From Nitrospira sp. BO4 (GTDB lineage Bacteria > Nitrospirota > Nitrospiria > Nitrospirales > Nitrospiraceae): a stretch of DNA of 64,000 bases. The position numbers and the translations under genes are program-made. The notes beneath the pieces are model-generated. The model made no database searches, was not told where the DNA came from, and was given only the letters and a program-made list of their open reading frames with translations. This document shows, piece after piece, positions 9,614 to 18,200 of this stretch. The stretch is from NCBI GenBank assembly GCA_030144965.1, contig JAMPUU010000015.1, forward strand, positions 62,001-126,000. Direction: 5' to 3'. Numbering within the stretch: the stretch's first letter is position 1; each line of letters starts with the position of its first letter.

Positions 9614-10728
9614 CCAAGAGCGATCACGACCTTCGCTATATGACCCTGGCCCTTCGCCTGGCCGCGAAGGGCCGGGGAACGGCAAGCCCAAATCCGATGG
9701 TTGGAGCCTTGGTGGTTCGTCAAGGCCGCATCATCGGACAGGGCTTTCATCTTCGGCCTGGAACCCCCCACGCAGAAATTCTCGCGCTGCGACAAGCAGG
9801 GCATCGTGCCCGAGGGGCGACGCTCTATGTCACCCTTGAGCCTTGTTGCCACCTGAAAAAACGCACGCCTCCTTGTGTCCCTGAAATCGTCCGGTCCGGG
9901 GTCTGCCGCGTGGTCATCGCGATGCATGATCCCAATCCCTCGGTGAAAGGAAGAGGGATCAAACAGCTTCGGCAGAGCGGGATCTCCGTCACGATTGGAG
10001 TGGCACGGCCGGAAGCGGAAGAGCTGAACAAAGCCTACGGCCATTTCATGAAGACCGGCCGCCCCTATGTGATACTCAAGGCTGGTATGACCCTTGATGG
10101 AAAGCTGGCCACGGCGACAGGGGAGTCGCGGTGGATGACGGGTGTGCCGTCTCGCAGAGAGGCGCACCAGCTTCGCCGCGATGTCGATGCCGTGTTGGTT
10201 GGAGTCGGAACAGTTCTGGCCGATGATTCTTCGCTGACCGCGAGAACCGGGGCGCAGTTAGAGACGTTGGCGGCACGGCAGCCTATCCGGATCGTCGTGG
10301 ACAGCCTGCTGCGCACTCCGCTCAAGGCACGGATCCTGACACAACAAGACAGAGCAAAAACCATTATTGCCACAACGGCCGCGGCTCCACGAGTGCGCCG
10401 CTCGGCTTTTGAAAAGAAGGGCATAGAGGTCCTCACCCTTCCCTCCGTGCGGGGCCGTGTGTCGTTGACTGTTCTGCTCAAGCTACTCGGTCGGCGCGGT
10501 ATGATGTCTGTATTGGTGGAAGGCGGAGGTGAAGTGAACGCCGCGATGCTGAGAAGTAAGGTCGTCGATCATATTCGTCTCTACATGGCGCCGGTGCTTC
10601 TTGGCGGTCAAGATGCCAAAGGCATCATCGGTGGGAAAAGTCCGGCTCGGCTCGCAGGAACGATCAAGCTGCGTCATATGGTGACACGATCCGTTGGTGA
10701 TGACATCGTGGTGGAAGGAGATCTGTGA
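9610..10728 (+). CDS. ribD: Bifunctional riboflavin biosynthesis deaminase/reductase
   Basis: Carries out the deamination and side-chain reduction steps after GTP cyclohydrolase II in riboflavin synthesis. The N-terminal zinc deaminase domain shows H54-A-E56 and the EPCCHLKKRTPPC cluster (residues 77-89). The C-terminal reductase starts near residue 150 with LKAGMTLDGKLATATGESRW. At 372 residues it has the standard bifunctional length. The GTG start overlaps the ppdK stop (GTGA), and its own TGA overlaps the next start. ribE lies 3.4 kb downstream in the same run, so four other genes separate the two rib genes. Confidence 0.96.
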   Translation: MTKSDHDLRYMTLALRLAAKGRGTASPNPMVGALVVRQGRIIGQGFHLRPGTPHAEILALRQAGHRARGATLYVTLEPCCHLKKRTPPCVPEIVRSGVCRVVIAMHDPNPSVKGRGIKQLRQSGISVTIGVARPEAEELNKAYGHFMKTGRPYVILKAGMTLDGKLATATGESRWMTGVPSRREAHQLRRDVDAVLVGVGTVLADDSSLTARTGAQLETLAARQPIRIVVDSLLRTPLKARILTQQDRAKTIIATTAAAPRVRRSAFEKKGIEVLTLPSVRGRVSLTVLLKLLGRRGMMSVLVEGGGEVNAAMLRSKVVDHIRLYMAPVLLGGQDAKGIIGGKSPARLAGTIKLRHMVTRSVGDDIVVEGDL

Positions 10729-12014
10729 CGGCACGGATCAGCATGCTCATCCTGTCAGTGTTGCTTACGGTCGGCATGGGCTCCGGTTTCGCGGAGGTCT
10801 CGGAACCATCCACCAAGACACTTGCTTCGCTGATCGATAGATTTCTCGATACGGACAATAGTGATGAGGCGGAACGCTTACTCTTGAGCATTCTTTCCGA
10901 TAAGAATGCGTCCATCGAGTCGGTATCTCAGATCTTAAAAGCGGGACGAACCTATCAGAGCCAACCTGTCGGCACGCTTCCCGACGAACAGATCGTGGTC
11001 CGGGGACGGACGTACCCGCTGTCGATGCTGATTCCGACGACGTATCAGGCGTCGAGAAGCTATGCCTTAGTCGTGTGTCTACATGGATACGGGTTTACTG
11101 GAGAAGAGTATTTGGAACGGTGGCGAGCACGGTTGAGCAATGACTATCTGTTGGCCTGTCCCACCTATCCCTCCGGCGCGTGGTTTACAAGGCAGGCCGA
11201 AGATTTAGTGCTGGAAACGATCCGGCAAGCTCGCCGACGGTATCATATCGACCCGGATCGGATCTTTCTCACCGGCATGTCGAACGGGGGGATCGGTGCC
11301 TGGCTGATCGGCATGCATCATGCGCCGCTGTTTGCAGGGCTCGCGCCTATGGCCAGCGGACTGGATAACGTGCTGATGCCTTTTCTGGCGAATCTCCGCA
11401 ACACTCCGGTCTATATCATTCATGGAGCGAAGGATCAGGTCATGCCCGTAGACCTCAGCCGGTCGATCGCCCGAGAACTTGATGGGCTTGGCTATCCGTA
11501 CGTGTACCGTGAGCATGAGCGCGAGCATCCCATGGCCGGAGGCCACTATTTCCCGAAAGAAGAACTGCCGGACCTTGTTGCCTGGTTCAATAGCCGGCGC
11601 CGTGAGCCGCTGCCGTCGAGACTGGCTCTCGTGCGCGACGCCAGCCACTTTCAGCCGTTCAACTGGGTGCGATTGGAATCGACCGACCCCATCGCTGAGT
11701 TTTCAGAAGCCTTGGTCGACAAACGTGATGAACGAATCAAGCGCCGTGAATATGCCAAGATCGATGCGGCGATTACCGGAAATAACCGTATCGAGGTGAC
11801 TGCCGAGCGCGTCCAGCGGTACAGCTTGTTTTTGAACGATCAGCTGATCGATTTCTCCACACCACTGACAGTGATGACGAACGGCCGTCTCTCGTTCGAG
11901 GGAATGGTCTCGCCGTCGGTTGAAACCTTGCTGCGGCAAGCCAGATTACGGCAGGACCCTGAGCGGCTCTTTCCTGTCCATCTCACGATCGCTATAGAGA
12001 AGCCGGCTTCATGA
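10725..12014 (+). CDS. Secreted alpha/beta-hydrolase (esterase/PHB-depolymerase-like)
   Basis: The signal peptide covers residues 1 to about 23, giving a predicted periplasmic or secreted enzyme. The catalytic core has an HGYG oxyanion loop (residues 120-123), a GMSNGG nucleophile elbow with Ser186, Asp237 in HGAKD, and a His in GGHYF (His274) as the likely triad. The pattern fits esterase D, feruloyl-esterase or PHB-depolymerase-like enzymes, but the substrate is unknown. An additional C-terminal region of about 130 residues follows the hydrolase domain. It is coupled to ribD by a GTGA overlap and to the next gene by ATGA. Confidence 0.85.
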   Translation: MTARISMLILSVLLTVGMGSGFAEVSEPSTKTLASLIDRFLDTDNSDEAERLLLSILSDKNASIESVSQILKAGRTYQSQPVGTLPDEQIVVRGRTYPLSMLIPTTYQASRSYALVVCLHGYGFTGEEYLERWRARLSNDYLLACPTYPSGAWFTRQAEDLVLETIRQARRRYHIDPDRIFLTGMSNGGIGAWLIGMHHAPLFAGLAPMASGLDNVLMPFLANLRNTPVYIIHGAKDQVMPVDLSRSIARELDGLGYPYVYREHEREHPMAGGHYFPKEELPDLVAWFNSRRREPLPSRLALVRDASHFQPFNWVRLESTDPIAEFSEALVDKRDERIKRREYAKIDAAITGNNRIEVTAERVQRYSLFLNDQLIDFSTPLTVMTNGRLSFEGMVSPSVETLLRQARLRQDPERLFPVHLTIAIEKPAS

Positions 12015-12826
12015 GCTCCACGCGGCAATTCACACCGCGACACGTAGCGAGCATATTCGCCGTCGTGCTCGGAGCGGGGATTGTTTTGTCGGCTGGACAT
12101 GGGCAGTCCGAATCCTGTTCATTATCGGCGGTTCATGCTGGACTGGCGTTTCCCGTTCAGCGAGTGGATCCGAGCTGGACGTGCAGGCTGCAAGCCATTA
12201 TCCAGGACCATACAACTGAAAGCAGAGTAGGCCTGGTCCGAGCCGCTCTCTCTGAATCGATGTATCGGCATCTGCTGGACCACCCTCCATTTACCGCGGC
12301 GTTGATGAGGCGCCTCAAGCTTGGGTTATACCTGTCAGAGGGCCGAGGCCCAGGTCGCTTCTGGGGTGATGATGGTGAGGGGACCAAAGGCATCGTGGAG
12401 CTTGTGTATGAGGATGCCACGTCCCGTATTTATTATCTCGAAGGATCGCACGAGAGCCGGCTGCTCCCGCATGTCACAGGAAAGGCGGTCGTCTTTCTCC
12501 GGGCGGACGCCGTGAGCAATGCGAATCGCGAAGAAATGATGGACAGCACATTGGTCGCGTATACGAGGCTGGACAATCGTTTCCTCTCAGGGTTGGTTTC
12601 TCTGCTGCATCCGCTTGTCACCCGCATTGTCAAAAGCAGGTTGCAAAAAGGGGTGGAGACCGTCAATAGATTGGGTTTGGCGATGAGACGAGACCCCCAA
12701 CGGGTATTGGTAGCGGCCATGGATCCGCCACCATTACAAGAGCACCACGTGGCCTTCTTGAAAACGGCGCTCATTCCCCTTCAAGATATCGACAAGGCGA
12801 TTTCCCGCGACAGATCCATCCCATGA
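12011..12826 (+). CDS. Exported protein of unknown function
   Basis: A 271-residue protein with an N-terminal signal peptide (hydrophobic core about residues 13-30). I do not recognise a family. Cys36 and Cys58 could form a disulfide after export. It is wedged between the esterase and the MFS gene with 4-nt overlaps on both sides, so it is co-translated with both. A shared role in processing or moving a small molecule is a reasonable guess only. Confidence 0.75.
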   Translation: MSSTRQFTPRHVASIFAVVLGAGIVLSAGHGQSESCSLSAVHAGLAFPVQRVDPSWTCRLQAIIQDHTTESRVGLVRAALSESMYRHLLDHPPFTAALMRRLKLGLYLSEGRGPGRFWGDDGEGTKGIVELVYEDATSRIYYLEGSHESRLLPHVTGKAVVFLRADAVSNANREEMMDSTLVAYTRLDNRFLSGLVSLLHPLVTRIVKSRLQKGVETVNRLGLAMRRDPQRVLVAAMDPPPLQEHHVAFLKTALIPLQDIDKAISRDRSIP

Positions 12827-13992
12827 CCACTGCTCGTAGTTTCGCGCTGCTCTGCACCGTCGGTGTATTCTGCTTTATCAGCTACAACATGGTGCGCATG
12901 CCGGTGTTGGCGTTGTTCGCGGAATCACTGGGCGCCGGACCCGAGCGAATCGGACTGATTGTCTCGGTTTCGACCTTGACCGGCGTCTTTCTGAAGCTTC
13001 CGTCCGGGGCATTGTCCGATATCTATGGGCGACGGTTGCTCCTGCAGATAGGGGTCATCGCGTTCGGTGTACCGCCATTTATCTACCCATTCGTGTCGGA
13101 CTTGAACGTCCTGACGGCTCTCCGGATGTTTCATGGTTTGGCGACGGCCATCTTTGCCCCCAGCGCCTTGGCGACCGTGGCGGATTTGTACCGGGAACGG
13201 CGCGGTGCCGCGTTGGGCACGTACACCGCTTGCACACAATCCGGTGCGCTGCTCGGGCCGTTCATCGGCGGCTATCTTGTCTATCAAGCGGGCTTCCCTT
13301 CAGCATTCGTCACAGCCGGGGTGTTCGGCTGTGTAGCCGGCATCATTTTCTACAGCCTTCACCTCACGCCACCGCCTCCGAGACTCCAAGAAAAAGGGTT
13401 AGCCCCTGTGCTGGCCGAAATGTGGAGAGGTTTTGCCGTGGTCGTGCGGAACAAGAAGGTCTTGGTGACCAGTTCCACGGATGCGGCCAAGATGATTGCC
13501 AATGGCGCCCTGATGGCGTTCCTGCCGCTGTACGGTATCTCCGTTGGGCTCAACCCGGGAGAGGTGGGAACACTGTTCACGGTCCAGGCTTTCACGTCAT
13601 TTTTTTCCAAGCCGATTATGGGCCGGATATCCGACCGAGTCGGCCGCCAACCGCTGATCGTTCTCGGCCTGCTGATTTGTGCCGGAACCTTTGTTCTCAT
13701 CCCGCAGGTTTCGATGTTTCCTCTTATGCTCGTGTTGTCTGCCGGCTTTGGTTTCGGCGAGGCGGTCGTGTCTTCATCTTCATCAGCGCTTGTCGCAGAC
13801 AGTTCCGAGTTCAAGACACTCGGGGCGGGTATGGGGATGCAGGGGACGATCATGGATATCGGGCACGCCAGTGGACCGTTATTGGCGGGCGTGCTGATTG
13901 CGAACCTGAGTTATGCCATGGCTTTCGCCATCATTGCCGGGATGCAACTGGTGGCAGCGGGCGTGTTCTGGGTGGCGATGAAGCGAATGTAA
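12823..13992 (+). CDS. Major facilitator superfamily transporter
   Basis: A 389-residue inner-membrane permease with about 12 predicted helices. The MFS loop signature GALSDIYGRRLLL lies between helices 2 and 3, and a second copy-like motif (GRISDRVGRQP) lies in the C-terminal half, as expected from the internal duplication of the family. It looks like a drug/metabolite exporter-type MFS protein; the substrate cannot be read from sequence. The start overlaps the preceding stop by ATGA, making it the last gene of the tightly coupled ppdK-ribD-esterase block. Confidence 0.92.
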   Translation: MTTARSFALLCTVGVFCFISYNMVRMPVLALFAESLGAGPERIGLIVSVSTLTGVFLKLPSGALSDIYGRRLLLQIGVIAFGVPPFIYPFVSDLNVLTALRMFHGLATAIFAPSALATVADLYRERRGAALGTYTACTQSGALLGPFIGGYLVYQAGFPSAFVTAGVFGCVAGIIFYSLHLTPPPPRLQEKGLAPVLAEMWRGFAVVVRNKKVLVTSSTDAAKMIANGALMAFLPLYGISVGLNPGEVGTLFTVQAFTSFFSKPIMGRISDRVGRQPLIVLGLLICAGTFVLIPQVSMFPLMLVLSAGFGFGEAVVSSSSSALVADSSEFKTLGAGMGMQGTIMDIGHASGPLLAGVLIANLSYAMAFAIIAGMQLVAAGVFWVAMKRM

Positions 13993-14019
13993 ACGCTGCT
14001 ATCTCGATGACGGCTGCGA

Positions 14020-14025
14020 TATAAT
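14020..14025 (+). promoter_or_regulatory. Consensus -10 box (TATAAT), possible leaderless start
   Basis: A perfect TATAAT sits so that the expected transcription start (12 nt from its first base) falls on the GTG at 14032, directly followed in frame by ATG 14035. No good -35 box or Shine-Dalgarno is seen. It could give the ribE pair its own promoter, independent of the upstream run. Confidence 0.4.
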
Positions 14026-14034
14026 TGGCGCGTG

Positions 14035-14151
14035 ATGAGAGAGATTGCGGTTGAAAATCTTGTGATCGGCACGCTGGCTGGTCTGGGGGTCGTTGTGTTA
14101 CTTGTGCTGTTCGTCTATGTGGTGAAGCAGATCATTATGAGGAAAGACTGA
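14035..14151 (+). CDS. 38-aa single-TM peptide upstream of ribE
   Basis: A short ORF encoding MREIAVENL, then a hydrophobic helix (about residues 10-32), then a basic end (KQIIMRKD). It is too regular in hydrophobicity to look random. Its TGA shares one base with the ribE ATG (TGATG), a classic coupling arrangement. A GTG three bases upstream is an alternative start. No Shine-Dalgarno is visible, but a TATAAT 10 nt before suggests a leaderless mRNA. The function is unknown; it may be a leader peptide or a small membrane protein. Confidence 0.55.
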   Translation: MREIAVENLVIGTLAGLGVVVLLVLFVYVVKQIIMRKD

Positions 14152-14804
14152 TGTTCTCCGGCATCGTCGAAGAAATGGGCGCAATCACCTCCCTGGGGAA
14201 AACGCTTGCGGGAACCAAGCTCACGATCCTCGCCTCGACTGTGATGAGCGATCTCAAGATCGGTGACAGTGTCAGCGTGAATGGAACCTGTCTCACAGTA
14301 GTATCGACAAACGAGCGCGACTTTTCCGTGGAAGTCTCGCCTGAAACACTCTCCGTGACGACGCTCGGTAGCTTTGCAGTGGGAATGCCTGTGAACCTTG
14401 AGCGAGCCATGAGGCTCAACGAACGCATCGGCGGGCATCTGGTGGCCGGCCATGTGGATGGGGTCGGCACTATCCGGGGACGACATCAGGACGCTAACGC
14501 GATTGTTTTCACGATCGAAGCCCCTCCGCACATCTTGAGGTACTGTGTCGTGAAAGGCTCGGTGACCGTCGACGGTATCAGCCTGACGGTGAACGAGGTG
14601 AGCGACAAAAGCTTTTCAGTGACGATCATTCCACATACGGCGAAAGTGACAACGCTCGGTCTCAAACAGGTCAACGATCTTGTGAATCTTGAATCAGATC
14701 TCATCGGGAAGTATGTCGAGCGCCTGCTCCAAGAGCGTGATCAGCTTCCTAAACCCACTATCAGCATCGATAAAGACTACCTGCAGAAACGCGGACTGAT
14801 CTGA
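14151..14804 (+). CDS. ribE: Riboflavin synthase, alpha chain
   Basis: Dismutates two molecules of 6,7-dimethyl-8-ribityllumazine to riboflavin. The N-terminus MFSGIVEEMG is the family hallmark. Two lumazine-binding barrel repeats are visible (about residues 1-87 and 98-187), each with a GDSVSVNGTCLTV or GSVTVDGISLTV segment. The length of 217 residues is typical. It closes the plus-strand block; the accessory island starts just after it. Confidence 0.97.
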   Translation: MFSGIVEEMGAITSLGKTLAGTKLTILASTVMSDLKIGDSVSVNGTCLTVVSTNERDFSVEVSPETLSVTTLGSFAVGMPVNLERAMRLNERIGGHLVAGHVDGVGTIRGRHQDANAIVFTIEAPPHILRYCVVKGSVTVDGISLTVNEVSDKSFSVTIIPHTAKVTTLGLKQVNDLVNLESDLIGKYVERLLQERDQLPKPTISIDKDYLQKRGLI

Positions 14805-15209
14805 TTTGTATCGATCAGGCTCCAGCCATCGGTACCTAGCCTAGTGCTGCTTCGCACACAGTTGAGTTAGAACCATCTCCAATTCCTTGTAATCAACCCT
14901 GCCGAAAATGGAATCAATTTTCAGGAACCCCGTCTATGCGAGACTTGACGAAGTCTATAGATCGGCCGAGAATATGCCGCTGTCCGTCATGCGTTTTGCG
15001 TCGGCGCGCATTGTGGGTCAGCGGGTGTCCGTAGTCCGGTGGATAGCACGTGAACCTATTCTTGAGGTGAATGTTATGAGGCTTGGTCGAACATAGCTAG
15101 CGTCCTGTCGCGCCTGCCCGGAAAAGGATGAACCCAAAATGCCCGCAAAGAGCGAGCATCAAAGAAGTTTCCAGATTGTCGCATATGTTGGCACTACTGG
15201 AGCCAAGTG
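14805..15209. other. Intergenic left border of accessory island
   Basis: Nothing convincing is encoded. A 62-codon ORF (14908-15096) has no recognisable product and no ribosome site. Composition turns AT-richer here than in the flanking rib genes, suggesting that the island boundary lies in this stretch. Confidence 0.4.
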
Positions 15210-16124
15210 ATGCTACTTGATGAAATTATCGCGACACTCAGCGATGAGAATGGGTCACTCACCAGTGCCCTGCTCAAGACTAAAGTACTCTTGCACAGTA
15301 TCGGTAAGAAAGATCTCGCCAGCTGGGTCACACACGAGCTGAAGGGGCATCCCGATGAGGGTAGTATCCCAGAGTACCGAAAAATTAGCTCAGAAGTGCA
15401 CGGTCATGTAGCAAGCATCGCGTGGCAGATGGCGGATACTACGCTACCGATCATGCACTTGAAGGATGAGCAAAGAAATCGCTTTACCTCCTCACCTTGC
15501 ATGATGTCCATCTCGAGCATTGAAGAATCAGTACGCTCATTTCGATCGAAAAGTGGCCACAAGCTGATTAGACCTCTCCCTCCGGAGTCTGGCGGCTTGT
15601 TTAGGAAGGGGCTTCAACCTGGGGTCAATGTCATCTCGGCTTGGTGCGAGATAAACATGATTGATATAGAAGGCATCTTGACCGAGGTGCGATCTCGCTT
15701 GCTCGATTTTGCGTTAGAGCTTCGTGATGTCGTAGGAGTAGATACACCGGAAAAAGAGCTGGCCGAGAAGGTCGCTAATGTAGATACCGAAAAGATGTTT
15801 GCGACGGCTGTCTATGGTTCTGGCAACACCATCATCGTTGGGAGTCATTCCTTCCAGTCGGTCAACAATCAGAAAAACGACATAGAGGGGCTAGTCGCTG
15901 CGATCGGCCAGCTTGGATTTCAGCAGCCAATGCTTCTGGAACTGCGAGAGGCGGTCCAGCAGGATCAGAAGGCAGGGAAGGAGCCGGGCGTCGCTGATGG
16001 ACAGACAGGCGAGTGGTTCCGCAAGGCCCTTAAAGAAGCTGGAAAGGATATCGTCAAGACCGGGGTCGACATAGTGTCGACGGTAATCGTCAAGGCGCTA
16101 AGAGCGTATACCGGGACGCCGTAA
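15210..16124 (+). CDS. AbiTii-domain abortive-infection-type protein
   Basis: The N-terminal region (about residues 1-170) reads MLLDEIIATLSDENGSLTSA, then an L-K-T-K-V-L-L-H-S-I-G-x-K-D-L-A-x-W-V-x-x-E-L-K-G pattern, which I recognise as the AbiTii domain of phage-defence-associated proteins. The C-terminal third is rich in Gln/Lys with an amphipathic end (TGVDIVSTVIVKALRAY). GGAG about 8 nt upstream supports ATG 15210 over the GTG three bases before. The mode of action of this family is unclear. The next genes include a putative effector and a HEPN protein, consistent with a small defence island. Confidence 0.7.
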   Translation: MLLDEIIATLSDENGSLTSALLKTKVLLHSIGKKDLASWVTHELKGHPDEGSIPEYRKISSEVHGHVASIAWQMADTTLPIMHLKDEQRNRFTSSPCMMSISSIEESVRSFRSKSGHKLIRPLPPESGGLFRKGLQPGVNVISAWCEINMIDIEGILTEVRSRLLDFALELRDVVGVDTPEKELAEKVANVDTEKMFATAVYGSGNTIIVGSHSFQSVNNQKNDIEGLVAAIGQLGFQQPMLLELREAVQQDQKAGKEPGVADGQTGEWFRKALKEAGKDIVKTGVDIVSTVIVKALRAYTGTP

Positions 16125-16148
16125 GCGAGGTCTTTTGCTCTTTCCTTC

Positions 16149-16166
16149 CCGCCGGTACTCCGGCGG
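16149..16166. terminator. GC-rich hairpin after the AbiTii gene
   Basis: CCGCCGG-TACT-CCGGCGG forms a perfect 7-bp stem with a tetraloop 25 nt after the AbiTii stop. The following TTGCG is a poor U-tract, so termination would be weak. Confidence 0.45.
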
Positions 16167-16311
16167 TTGCGAAGTCTGAGGTAATCGTCAGGTTAGACCG
16201 CAGCAGAGGCAGCTAAGTCTGTACGCATCGTTCCCAAAGCGCTTGTAAGTGATAGCGAGCTTGCCGTCGTTCCTAGCGGATTGCTGCCCCTGAGCACGCG
16301 GACGACAACGG

Positions 16312-16600
16312 CGCTTGCAAGAGCTGGAGCAACCCCAACGTCCTCAACTATCTCTACGTCATCTTGCTGGAGCGGCAGATGCACAAGTTCCTATCGGTGT
16401 TCTCTACGCAGACGGTCCCTCGTGGTGGCTTGACAGCCAGTACAGTGCAATGGTTTCGGCTCGCAAGAGATGGATGCCTTTGCGGAGGTACTCAAGGCAC
16501 GCGGCGTCACTGGCCTCGATGCTATCCCAATAGACATCTTCGCTGGCAAGTACGACGAGCAGAGTTGCGATCTTGCAAGGCGAACGCGATGCCGCGGCGA
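16312..16600 (+). pseudogene. Decayed coding segment, three frames (unknown protein)
   Basis: Plausible protein sequence continues across three successive frames: NPNVLNYLYVILLERQMHKF, then ADGPSWWLDSQYSAMVSAR, then MDAFAEVLKARGVTGLDAIP. This pattern suggests one former gene broken by two small indels. The last segment happens to be in frame with, and upstream of, the pentapeptide gene, which makes that ORF appear to start at 16470. I do not recognise the ancestral product. Confidence 0.35.
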
Positions 16601-16634
16601 CAGAGCGACGCGCTTTGGCACAATGGAGAAACAT

Positions 16635-17807
16635 ATGAATCCTGACCATCTCGAGATTCTCAAGAAGGGCGTTGACGTGTGGAACCGCTGGCGCAAGCAG
16701 AACCCTACCGTGATTCCTGATTTGCAAGACGCCAATCTTGAGGATCCTGAATATCCGATCATGAACCGCATCAATTTATCACGAGCCAACATGACTCGCG
16801 CCTTTGCACAGTTTCGATATATCAGCGGTGCTGACCTGACGGGGGCGCAGTTGGTCGAAGCACAGCTTTGGGGCGCCAACCTCAGTTGCTCACGACTTAC
16901 AGGTGCTGATTTGAGCCGTGCATGTTTACGGCAAGCGTTCCTCGACCATGCGGATCTGCAGCAAGCAAGACTCGTAGAGACCGACCTCTCCCAGGCGTGC
17001 GCAATGAATGCAAAACTGTGCCAGGCTCGACTTCGGAAGGCTGATTTGCTGTTTGCCAACTTGAATAGTGCCGACCTTACTAAGGCTGATCTGGTGAATG
17101 CGCGGATTGCCTGCGCTAACTTCGCATCATGCAATATCACGGGTGCATTGCTCGATGGCTGTCACGCCCACGGCGTGTGGGCAACTGACGTCGTTGGGGA
17201 GCCAAAGAGCCAAGCGCGCTTGAACATATCACCATACGGCGCCGAGCCTTTCTACATGGACGATCTCCGAACTGCTGGACTCGTTCATATGCTCCGGGAA
17301 GGCAGAAGCTGGAGCCGCGTCGTCCATACACTAACCAACCGGGCGGTGCTGATTCTTGGACGTTTTACAGAAAAACGGCGAGCTGTCCTCGATGCGATCG
17401 CTGAGGAACTTCGCCTTTTCAACGACCTGCCGATCATCTTCACTTTCGATAAGCCGCCAGACCGGAGCGTCTCGGAAACGGTAAGGATACTCGCAGGCCT
17501 TAGCCAATTTGTTATCGTCGATTTGACGGCGCCGAAGTCTAGTCCCTTTGAGTCTCATCTTGTGGTTCCCGATTTGGCGGTTCCGATATTTCCAATCAAA
17601 CAAAGTGGCCATAAGCAGTTCTCCATGTTTGACGATCTGTATGACTATCCGTGGGTGCTCAGAGGCTTTGCGTACCAAGATCTTGACGCTGTGCGAGCCA
17701 GCGTGCCTCGATTGCGGAAGGCTGCTCTCGCCAAAAAGAAAGAGATAAACGCACGACGCGCGGCGCGCTGCTCCAAATTCCTCGATCATATTCCGCTCAC
17801 CCGATGA
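16635..17807 (+). CDS. Pentapeptide-repeat protein with C-terminal Rossmann/TIR-like domain
   Basis: The start MNPDHLEILKKGVDVWNRWR is typical of this class and has GGAG 6 nt upstream, so ATG 16635 is preferred over the 16470 ORF start. Residues about 46-172 form pentapeptide repeats of the A(D/N)LxxA type, expected to fold as a right-handed quadrilateral helix. Residues about 235-365 form a separate alpha/beta domain: VLILGRF, later DRSVSETVRILAGLSQFVIV, then DLTAPKS and MFDDLYDYPWVL. Its strand/helix order recalls TIR or nucleoside-deoxyribosyltransferase folds. An effector role with the pentapeptide helix as sensor is inference from the neighbouring AbiTii and HEPN genes. Confidence 0.7.
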   Translation: MNPDHLEILKKGVDVWNRWRKQNPTVIPDLQDANLEDPEYPIMNRINLSRANMTRAFAQFRYISGADLTGAQLVEAQLWGANLSCSRLTGADLSRACLRQAFLDHADLQQARLVETDLSQACAMNAKLCQARLRKADLLFANLNSADLTKADLVNARIACANFASCNITGALLDGCHAHGVWATDVVGEPKSQARLNISPYGAEPFYMDDLRTAGLVHMLREGRSWSRVVHTLTNRAVLILGRFTEKRRAVLDAIAEELRLFNDLPIIFTFDKPPDRSVSETVRILAGLSQFVIVDLTAPKSSPFESHLVVPDLAVPIFPIKQSGHKQFSMFDDLYDYPWVLRGFAYQDLDAVRASVPRLRKAALAKKKEINARRAARCSKFLDHIPLTR

Positions 17808-17820
17808 ATAGCGCGCACCA

Positions 17821-17846
17821 GAGATGGGGTCACAGAGATGGGGTCA
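17821..17846. repeat. Short direct repeat before transposase relic
   Basis: The 12-mer GAGATGGGGTCA occurs twice, at 17821-17832 and 17835-17846. Similar motifs flank REP-associated transposases in my recollection, and a relic of such a gene follows at 17896. Confidence 0.4.
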
Positions 17847-17895
17847 GGTCTTGTATCTTGCCAATTGTCACTTCTGTGTGGTGAGTCCGTAAGCC

Positions 17896-18055
17896 ATGGC
17901 TCGTCCTCTCAGAGTGCAATTTGACGGGTGCTCCACCATGCGACGTCCTGAGTAACGCCCGCAAAGACATCTTCGATGACGCCGCGGATCGTAATGCCTT
18001 CTTGGAGTGCCCAGGGAAGGTTCTGACCCGCTTTCACTGGCTCTGTCACGCCTAG
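17896..18055 (+). pseudogene. Relic of REP-associated tyrosine transposase (RAYT, IS200-like)
   Basis: It begins MARPLRVQFDG, the typical start of RAYT proteins. After a frame change it continues as HATS, and then in another frame as ARKDIFDDAADRNAFLEC and LTRFHWLCHA before a stop. These pieces align with the usual RGNARxDIFxDDxDRxxFL and WLCHAYCLM segments of the Y1 transposase domain. Several frame breaks and a stop make it non-functional; the catalytic Tyr region is lost. Confidence 0.7.
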
Positions 18056-18091
18056 CACTTTGTGGAAACAATGACTCGAAAGGCGTATGGG

Positions 18092-18173
18092 GTGCAAACT
18101 TTTGTCGCGTGCCATGCGGTTTAGCACTGCTGGATGCCGCACTTATGCGCGGTCGGCCTAAGCATGGTTGGAC
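18092..18173. repeat. Diverged structured repeat, copy A (GTTRRRY end)
   Basis: Runs from GTGCAAAC to GTTGGAC. It shares a common order of conserved blocks with copy B at 18817-18897: TCGCGTG, ATG-GG, TTAG-ACTG, TATGCG, TCGG and TAA-CAT. CCATGC on the left pairs with GCATGG on the right. It sits just before the frameshifted membrane gene. Confidence 0.55.
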
Positions 18174-18200
18174 GCAGTTCGCCCAATCTCTCGCTTCAGC

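Noticed and set aside
14908-15096. 62-codon ORF between ribE and the AbiTii gene
   Set aside because: No ribosome site, no recognisable domain, and base composition does not look coding; treated as island-border DNA.
16470-16634. 55-codon N-terminal extension of the pentapeptide protein
   Set aside because: The typical family start and a GGAG site are at 16635; the extension belongs to a separate decayed reading frame.
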